From Penium margaritaceum (taxonomy: Eukaryota > Streptophyta > Zygnematophyceae > Desmidiales > Peniaceae), in assembly GCA_023375785.1 (NCBI GenBank), contig SZWC01001555.1, forward strand, positions 197,458 to 223,160: a DNA stretch of 25,703 nt, given 5' to 3'. This document shows positions 19,326 to 25,703 of this stretch, in pieces. How positions within the stretch are numbered: the stretch's first letter is position 1; the number at the start of each line of letters is the position of its first letter. The position numbers and the translations under genes were made by a program. Under the pieces are notes generated by a model that was not told the DNA's origin, made no database searches, and was given only the letters and a program-made list of their open reading frames with translations.

Positions 19326-20597
19326 ATGCCAGGGCCAAAGGGGACTATAGAGGCCCTGTAGGTAGCTCTTAGTGAGGCACAAGCGGAGCGTTGTAAGGCT
19401 AAAGACGAGCTCCACCAGGGTCGGGAGGCACAGCGTGAGCTAGCTGCTATTGTAGCTATACTAGTCATTGAACGTCTTCGCACCATCCCAGGTCTTGCTA
19501 CAGTCCTTTCCTCTGCAGAGATGGCTTCGGCTGATTCTTCTGTTCCCCCCTGTGGCGGTGTCGGTAACTCCTCATCTCCCGTTCTCTCAGCAGCAGCCCT
19601 CGCCCGCGCTCTCCTAACCAAGCAGAAAGACTTCAAGACGCCACCACCCCAGTTCACGTCTAAACTCACCTTCACCTCTTAGGAGATACGCTTCAGTACG
19701 TGGGCCCAGGGTGAGCTTCTTTGGGAGTATTACTCCCCTCCCAAGCCGCCGTTCGTACCTCAGCCGGTTGAGGCTGCTCGTGCTGTGCGTGCCCTCATCA
19801 ATGCAGGCCCACAGAATTTGCTCAATGACATTGGTACGTACAATGCAGACCCCGCATGTGGCACCCCTACTGATCCTGTTGACGCTTATGCTCTCATTCG
19901 TCGCTGCACTCTGGACACGTTGCCCAGAGTGCACTGACTGTCCAGTTCAACACCCTGCATATGCGGACAGATGAGACTGCCGATGAATATTGGGCACGTA
20001 GTCTGCACATGCTGCGGGACCTTGGCAGGGCAGCTCCAAGCCCCCTCTCCGCCTGCCTCTCCATCATTGTTGGCCTCATCCCTGAGCTTTCTGAGCTCTA
20101 TCTTCATGTCTCTTAGGCAGAACTTAGGCGCCTTGCTGTTGCTCCAGTCCCTTCTGACTCCCTGCTTGGGATCGATCCCCTCTTTGACTTCAATACCTCA
20201 CATCTCACCGAATGGTGGAACGCCCTACAGAGTAAGCACATGCATAGTGCTGCATTTGCTACTATCACTACTTCCTCATCCTCCTCTTCTACCGTTGTGC
20301 CTTCCTCCTCCTCCTCCTCTTCTTAGGCAGCAGCTCATCCCACTCAGGCTACTTCTCGTGAGGGAGGGTGGTGGCTCTAGTCCTGGTGGTGGTCGTGGGG
20401 GTAAGGGGAGTGGGGATGGCTGTGGTGGGAAGAACTCCGCTCCCGCCGTTGCCAATATCACCTGCTGGAACTGTGGCACTACTAGACACTCTGCGCCCAA
20501 ATGCCCGGCTCCCTGTGACAATGCACATCTCGCATCCTCCATGGCGCTTGTTGGGCCCGCACAGGTGTCACTGCCTCCTCTGCCGCCATCGCAGTGA
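19326..20597 (+). pseudogene. gag: E2 gag, broken
   Basis: Starts at ATG 19326 (MPGPKGTIEAL). It has a coiled-coil-like N-terminus (ALSEAQAERCKAKDELHQG), a capsid region (TFTS[TAG]EIRFSTWAQGELLWEYY, SALTVQFNTLHMRTDETADEYW, ELSELYLHVS), a Ser-rich hinge, a Gly-rich stretch and a zinc knuckle CWNCGTTRHSAPKC (CX2CX4HX4C, from 20463). TAGs at 19359, 19680, 20114 and 20324 fall where Gln is plausible. Frameshifts lie near 19920 and 20365, and the knuckle frame ends at TGA 20595. An acidic segment in another frame (20640-21000, DRSSDRSLDYSSDSRDEERT) probably continues Gag-Pol toward the protease. Confidence 0.8.
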
Positions 20598-20939
20598 CTG
20601 TTGCATCTTCCTCATCCTCCTCCTCTACTTCCGCGCTCTCCACCAATCTTTCTACGGTCCCCTGTTGTCTCACTACTCCGTGCCTCCCTGGGCCTGTGAT
20701 GATTGTCACTTCTCCGACCGCTCGTCCGACCGCTCCTTGGACTACTCTTCTGACAGCCGTGACGAGGAGCGCACCCTCGAGCGTTGGCTGGAAGAACTGC
20801 TTCACCTTCATTCTCAGAGAGGTGAGAGTGTGAGTGGCCTGTCGCGTGTGTCCGTCTGTGAGTCTGACGCCACCCTTCATGATGCTGTGTCTAGTGGTAT
20901 CCAGGGGGTCTTGCTTGATGCCCGTGACTGGATTGAGGA

Positions 20940-23057
20940 GTGGCATCTCACACGTTCCCCACTCGTCTTGGTAGCCCGTCTCCCCTCTCCTCCCGTGGAA
21001 CTGTTGCTGTCTGTCTCGTTCTCCCATCCACTCGTGCATCCCCAGGTCTTTGGATCATTGACTCTGGGGCCACGCATCACATGAATTCATGTCGGTCTTC
21101 GTTCGTGTCCCTTAAGTTTGTTGGGTCCATCTGCTCTGTGCGCACTGGCTCCGGCCAACTTCTCCCAGTCCAAGGTGTTGGTGTCATTCGTTTTGTTGGT
21201 CGTGGGGGCACTGTCTACTTGCCCGATGTACTTAATGTGCCCGACCTTGAAGTCAGCCTTCTCTCTGTGACCACCCTTGATGACCAGGGCATGGACTTCT
21301 TGTCCAGCCGCGGCTTGGCCTCCATTTCTCTTCGCTCGTGTGGCCGTGTTGTTCTTCATGGTGTGTGTTGTGATCGTCTGTTTTGTGTGATTGTTATGTT
21401 GCCATCGTCTTCCGCTACATCTGCTCTTGTTCACGTTGCACCGTCGCTCTCTCCAGCCCATGCTGACCTGCTGCATTTTTGCCTCTGACATATTCACACT
21501 ACGACCATCCAGCGCCTTCTCCACCTTTGGCCAGCCTACGGCCTTGACCCTACCACATTTTCTCATCCCTACACCTCCTCCTATCTGGACTGTGCCGGTG
21601 GCAAAATGCAACGCTCCCCATTCCCTACCGCTGAGTCTACCACATCCCATCATCTTGACCTTGTCCATGCAGATGTCATGGGTCCCTTGCCCCAGGACTT
21701 CCTTGGTAGCCTTAGCCGCTATGTCTTGTGTCTAATGGATGATTTCTCTTGCTATCGCTGGGTCTTTGCCCTTCGCCAAAAAAGTGATGTCACTGACGTT
21801 CTTGAGTCCTGGCTCCCTCAAGCTGAGCGTGCTTGCCTCCGCTCGTTGCACGTCTTTCGCAAGAACCCGGGCAGCAAATTCTTTTGTCCCACCTCTCGCT
21901 TTGTTGAGTCCCCTGGTGTTGAAATTGAGTCCTCTGCCCAATAGAATGGCGTATCTGAGCTTTAGAACCGCACCCTTGCCGATGGTGTTCGCTCCCTTCT
22001 CTCTGCCTCTGGGCAGTCCCCCTTGTTTGCCTGTGAAGCCATGTCCTACATGACTTGGGTCTAGAATCGGGTTCCTCATGGCCCTCTCCCTCACTTTGTC
22101 ATGCCTTTCAAACGTTGGACTGGTTGTCGTGCCGACCTCCGCCTTGTCTGCGTCTGGGGGTGTCTTGCCTCCGTTTGGGTCCCGACGGACCAACGGGATG
22201 GCAAACTATCTACCCGTGGTCGCTTGTGTTTCTTTCTCGGTGTCTCCACGTTCTCCAAAGCTTGGCACTTTTGGAATCCTTCCCATTGTTGTGTCATCAA
22301 GTCTTGCGATGCTTTGTTCTTTGAACACTTGTTTGAGCGCAATTCTCCTTGTTTCGGTGCGTCTCTCTCTCCGCCCTCTTGGGGTGGGGGTGGTCCTCTT
22401 CCCTCTGGGCCGTCTGTTCTCCCCTCCGTGCGTCCCTCGACACCCCCTGTCTTTGTCGGACCCTTGGGCTCGAATCCATCCTTGGGACCTCCTTCCCTTG
22501 TCTCCACTATGCCTTTGGCCTCCTCTCCGCCTGTGGAGTCCCCTGTCTCCTCTAACTCTCTTGAGCCCCTTACTCGCTCACCCTCACCCTCTGCCTCGTC
22601 CTCTACCTCTAAACCTAGTGCCACGTCTGCACCGCCTCCTGCTCTCTCCAAGCCCTCCGTCCCAGCTGACTCTCCTTCTCCAGCCTCTGTGCACCCATGC
22701 TCTGCTACCCCCTCCGCTGCAGCACGGGTCTCGTCATTCCCCCCAGTCTCACCCTACACGTGTGGTGGTCGTCTCAGGGCACTTCCATCTCAGTCGCACC
22801 CTGTTGTCTCTGGTGACCCTGGTCTCCGTGCTCTTGGTCTTGCAGCCTTAGCATTGTCAGCGGCTGCCTCCGTGGTACACCCTGGCAGAACACTTGGCTA
22901 CTCTCTCATTGAACAACAGTTCCACTCAGCTCTCTCCTCGTCTGGAGCTAGGTATGTTGCCTCGTGTTTTGGTGCTACTGGTCTCTCTCCTCTTCCACCT
23001 GAATCGTTAACTATGCAAGCAGCTCGCTCGGCCTCTCATTCCCCTTTGTGGGAGTAG
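20940..23057 (+). pseudogene. pol: E2 pol N-terminal part: protease, integrase and linker
   Basis: The protease motif WIIDSGATHHM is intact (Asp codon 21060), followed by the flap-like LPDVLNVPDLEVSLLSVTTL. The integrase zinc region is damaged (LLHFCL, then TGA at 21486 where E1 has Cys). First catalytic Asp in LVHADVMGPLP is present. The second reads FRKNPGSKF where E1 has FRSDHDGEY, so that Asp (codon 21864) is Asn. The Glu survives in AQ[TAG]NGVSEL[TAG]NRT. The C-terminal LGVSTFSKAWHFWNP block is good. A Ser/Pro-rich linker follows and ends ...SPLWE[TAG]AM. TAGs are at 21942, 21963, 22062 and 23055; the one at 22062 is at the same position as E1 11040. Confidence 0.87.
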
Positions 23058-24568
23058 GCCATGAAAGCCGAGCTCGACGCACTATCTCAACACGGCGTGG
23101 ACGAGCTCGTGGACCTCCCACCAGGCCGCAAGGCAGTTGCAGCCAAGTGGGTGTACCGTTGCAAGTTGAACCCGACAACACAGTTGAACGGTACAAGGCT
23201 TTCCTCACTACTAAATGATTCTCTCAAATCCCTGGTGTTGACTTTGACGAAACCTTTGCCCCAGTCGACCGCTACACTAGAGCTAGGGCTCTTCTCAACC
23301 TGGTTGCTAAGCATGATTGGAAGCTTGAGCAGATGGATGTTAACAATGCCTTTCTTCATGGTAAGTTGGACGAGGAGATTTACATGGTCTAGCCGTCCGG
23401 TTTCTCTTATGGAACAAGCCGAGTGTGCCGTCTGCGCAAGGCTCTCTATGGCCTAAAGCAGTCCCCACGCTGCTAGAACCAAGAAATCACCGCCATCCTA
23501 GAGAAGGGAGGCTTCCTAAGAAGTGCTATGGATCTTGCTTTATTCCTCAGTGCTCCCACCAAGCCACTTGTTGCCATCCTTGTCTATGTGGACGACCTTC
23601 TCATCGCCTCCCCTGACGTCGTATCCATTGCGGCTGTAAAATCCCTGCCCCAAGCGGCATACAAGATGAAGGACCTTGGTTCGGCTCGTTTTTTCTTGGG
23701 CATAGAGTTGGAGCGTGATCGTGCACGTCGTACCTTGCACATTCAATAAGCTGCATATGTACGCAGCTTGGGGGAGCACTTCGGACCGCTTCTCACATCT
23801 GTCCCCACAGCGTCCACACCCATGACACCCTTTGGCCAGTCCCTACTGAAGTCTGTGGATCTGTCAAAGCTGGGGGAAATGGTCGATGTGACCGACTACC
23901 TCCGGGTCATTGGCTCCCTGATGTATCTTGCCACCACCACGCGTGTTGATGTTGCGTTTGCTGTGAAATTCTTGTCCCACTTCTCCCAGTGCCCCCGTGA
24001 ACGCCATCTTGAGGCTACACTGCGGGTAGTGTGCTATGCCCTGTCCACCCCTCGTTTTGGGCTGTACTTTCGTGCACAGCCCTCAGTCGTGGTGGACGAC
24101 TTCACAAACAGTGACTGGGTACCTGATTCTGACACACGCAACCAAACTGGATACATCTTCTTGGTTGGTGGAACTACAGTCTCCTCGAAAAGTTGCAAAC
24201 AAGGGTGTGTTGCTCGCAACACCGCTGAGGCTGGGTATGTTGCTCTTGGCGCAGGCACATGTGAGGCTGTCTGGCTATGTCGTCTGCTACAACAGTTGTG
24301 TGTTCCCATCCGTTGCATCACTCTACGCTGTGACATCCAAGGCACAAAGGCCACTCCCGTGAACAATGGCATGCATCACTCAGGTAGCAAGCATATCAAC
24401 GTGGAGCATCATTTTGTTTGCGAGTGCGTTGCTGCTGGCATTGTCCAGGTTGCTTGGGTGGATACACGATTTCAGAGAGTTGATTTCCTCACTAAGGCCC
24501 TCGGTCGAAATGTCTTCAAAAGTGCTATTCACTCTGTTGGCCTCAGCTGTGTGCATGACCCACTTTGA
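23058..24568 (+). pseudogene. pol: E2 pol C-terminal part: reverse transcriptase and RNase H
   Basis: Reads AMKAELDALSQHGVDELVDLP, KAVAAKWVYRCK, then a frameshift near 23180, then VERYKAFLTTK[TGA]FSQIPGVDFDETFAPVD, LEQMDVNNAFLHG, EEIYMV[TAG]PSGF, LRKALYGLKQSPRC[TAG]NQE, intact YVDDLLIAS (23585 onward) and YKMKDLGSARFFLGIELERD. RNase H is complete and uninterrupted from 23750 (RVIGSLMYLATTTR, NTAEAGYVALGAGTCEAVWL, SKHINVEHHFVCE, VDFLTKALGRN) and ends at TGA 24566. Stops are TGA 23216 (Gly expected), TAG 23390 (Gln in E1), TAG 23474 (Trp expected) and TAA 23747 (TAG at the same place in E1). Confidence 0.88.
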
Positions 24569-24659
24569 TTTGCTATGGTGCATCTCGGGCACTTATGTTC
24601 ATCTCCTCTTGTTCTTCTCTCCATGTGAATGAGTTGCTTGCCTGCGGGTCATGGTAACG

Positions 24660-25243
24660 TTGGCCACTCACAGCTCTATGCCCTCTTGTCTCCCACACAC
24701 TGCACACACATGTTCAGATTAAATGACAATGGCCTTACCCGGAGAGGCGTCATGCGGGCCCACCTTGACTCGAGCCTCTAGCGTCATGAAGCAGCAGTAA
24801 GACCCAGGAGTGCCCTCTGGCACATACATGGCCATTGTCATTTAATTTCATGATTCTGTGATGCGGTAGATGCTAGGGCTCGTACACTATCATTGTCAAG
24901 TCTTGCATCATGCTTTCTTCCCTTAAGTGTTTTGGGGGAGTTCCATATTCTCCAGGTGCTGATCCTTGCCGGTTTTGGCCATGCACTGGTGAGTAGCCGC
25001 CCTCAGTTCAATCCGAGTGGTCGGGCTCGACCCCCGGGTGGCGGCACTTGCCCACCCGAACGTGATGCTCGGTGTGGGTGCGTGCTCACCGGTGCTTAGC
25101 TCGCTCGCTCCCCCTCACTCCAACTGTCTTGGTGAGTGAGCTCTAAGGCATTTCTTTACCGCATCCATGGCGTGCCTAGAGCTCTCAAATACTCACCCGT
25201 CCTGTCTCACACAATCCACCTAGGAAGCTTCCTGGATAACTAC
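24660..25243 (+). repeat. E2 3' LTR
   Basis: About 584 bp, the partner of 16953-17551, sharing start TTGGCCACTCACAG and end ATAACTAC. It is shorter through small deletions, including GGGGCCACCGTA-type sequence near 24968. The ~90 bp between the pol stop and this LTR hold no clear polypurine tract. Confidence 0.88.
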
Positions 25244-25244
25244 A

Positions 25245-25404
25245 GGTGGGTGTGTGCGTGCGTGCATACGTGCGTGTGTACGTGCGTTCGTGTGTGCGTG
25301 CGTGCGTGCGTGCGTGCATGCGTAGGTGTTTGCGTGCGTGCGTGCATGCGTGTTTGCGTGCGTGTTTGCGTGCGTGTTTGCGTGCGTGTTTGCCTGCGTG
25401 TTTG
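25245..25404 (+). repeat. TGCG/TGTT microsatellite right of E2
   Basis: Third block of the same repeat type, starting directly after the E2 3' LTR and drifting to TGCGTGTT units. Adjacent to it is a segment starting TGTTGGTTT like the E1 LTR. Confidence 0.92.
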
Positions 25405-25476
25405 TGTTGGTTTGTGTGGCTTCCACCCGTCACGACCGACACTGCTAGTTTACCGATATACCCACATTCGGGGTAT

Positions 25477-25703
25477 ATGGCAGAGGAGGGCGTGACGACA
25501 CGACGAGCCTCCGGACTGCACCGAGACTTCTCCAGCCCCTACGACAGCGCCGGCGAGACGCGGTCGATGCGTTCCGGGAGCCATGTGGGCTTGTCAAGAG
25601 GTAGGAGAGTTTTCTCGGTGGGTTCAGACCCGCGCACCCGATTGACTGTACTGGTGCGACGAGGAGACCCGATGGCTATTGTGGAGCTTCCGATGTTCGG
25701 AAA
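25477..25703 (+). CDS. Partial ORF running off the right edge
   Basis: ATG at 25477 opens 75 codons without a stop to the window end. The product begins [18 protein letters not shown] and is rich in Arg, Ser and Gly, with a C-terminal [16 protein letters not shown]. An 8-bp inverted repeat ATATACCC/GGGTATAT with a 7-base spacer (25456-25478) lies right at the start codon. It could be a host exon or the front of another element's gag if 25405 is an LTR start. No family recognised. Confidence 0.35.
   Translation, partial: MAEEGVTTRRASGLHRDFSSPYDSAGETRSMRSGSHVGLSRGRRVFSVGSDPRTRLTVLVRRGDPMAIVELPMFG

Larger units (their letters stand above)
16953..25243 (+). mobile_element. Ty1/copia LTR retrotransposon E2, decayed
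   Basis: LTR, PBS, long leader with an extra ORF, gag, protease, integrase, RT, RNase H and LTR in copia order. It is a different family from E1: pol proteins align throughout but LTRs do not. It sits between two blocks of TGCG microsatellite (16762-16935 and 25245-25404). The exact outer edges are uncertain by 1-3 bases, and I found no exact target-site duplication. It is inactive because of TAG codons, three or more frameshifts in gag, one in RT, and a damaged integrase triad, but RT (YVDD) and protease (DSG) cores are preserved. Confidence 0.9.

Noticed and set aside
22091..22651. Minus-strand Glu/Gly-rich ORF (186 codons)
   Set aside because: Antisense of the Ser/Pro-rich E2 integrase-RT linker.
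252..24568. Host-wide reassignment of TAG (and TAA) to glutamine, as in some ulvophyte algae
   Set aside because: The kinase uses only CAA/CAG for its roughly eleven Gln codons and ends with TAG right after the domain. Many element TAGs align with Trp, and LTR differences show the same CAG/CTG decay outside coding sequence. Kept as a testable alternative, not a call.

Overview
The window is nuclear DNA from a eukaryote, most likely of the green (plant or algal) lineage. The evidence for this is a probable intron-bearing protein kinase gene, abundant microsatellites, two Ty1/copia LTR retrotransposons whose primer-binding sites resemble the 3' end of initiator Met-tRNA as plant copia elements do, and a decay pattern suggesting both CpG and CAG/CTG (CHG) cytosine methylation. 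The species cannot be named from sequence alone. || Layout. 1-100 is a GGA microsatellite. 252-1685 (minus) is a serine/threonine kinase with all catalytic motifs; a candidate 5' exon with a consensus donor lies at 2475-2645. Two hypothetical ORFs (1745-2104 plus, 3623-4162 minus) are weak. 2905-5800 is largely gene-free and holds several short perfect palindromes, a 26-base G run, a duplicated 37-bp segment and an AT-rich block. 5803-6147 is a GAGT, then GT, then TGCG-type microsatellite. || 6148-16761 is copia element 1 (E1): 823/829-bp LTRs, PBS, CAG-rich leader, gag with zinc knuckle, protease, integrase, a proline-rich 36-bp tandem-repeat linker, reverse transcriptase and RNase H. It carries two later insertions: 11359-12640 (tandem ~150-bp units) and 14307-15006 (a MITE with terminal inverted repeats). 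Each is flanked by a near-identical 8-bp duplication, and removing either one leaves the pol frame in phase. || 16762-16935 is TGCG microsatellite again. About 16953-25243 is copia element 2 (E2), related to E1 but distinct: ~590-bp LTRs, an extra ORF with a membrane-type hydrophobic segment upstream of gag, then gag and pol. 25245-25404 is a third block of the same microsatellite. From 25405 a sequence starts with the same bases as the E1 LTR, and an ORF opens at 25477 and runs off the window. || The most notable observations are these. (a) Two copia elements, possibly three, sit one after another in the same TGCG-type repeat. (b) Both elements have long, almost indel-free pol frames broken nearly only by TAG (about 19 TAG against 3 TGA and 2 TAA), mostly where Gln or Trp is expected. 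The E1 LTR pair shows the same CTG-to-CTA and CAG-to-TAG changes, so I favour methylation-driven decay over a recoded stop, but the alternative is testable. (c) E2 has an unusual extra ORF in frame with gag. Neither element looks able to move on its own.
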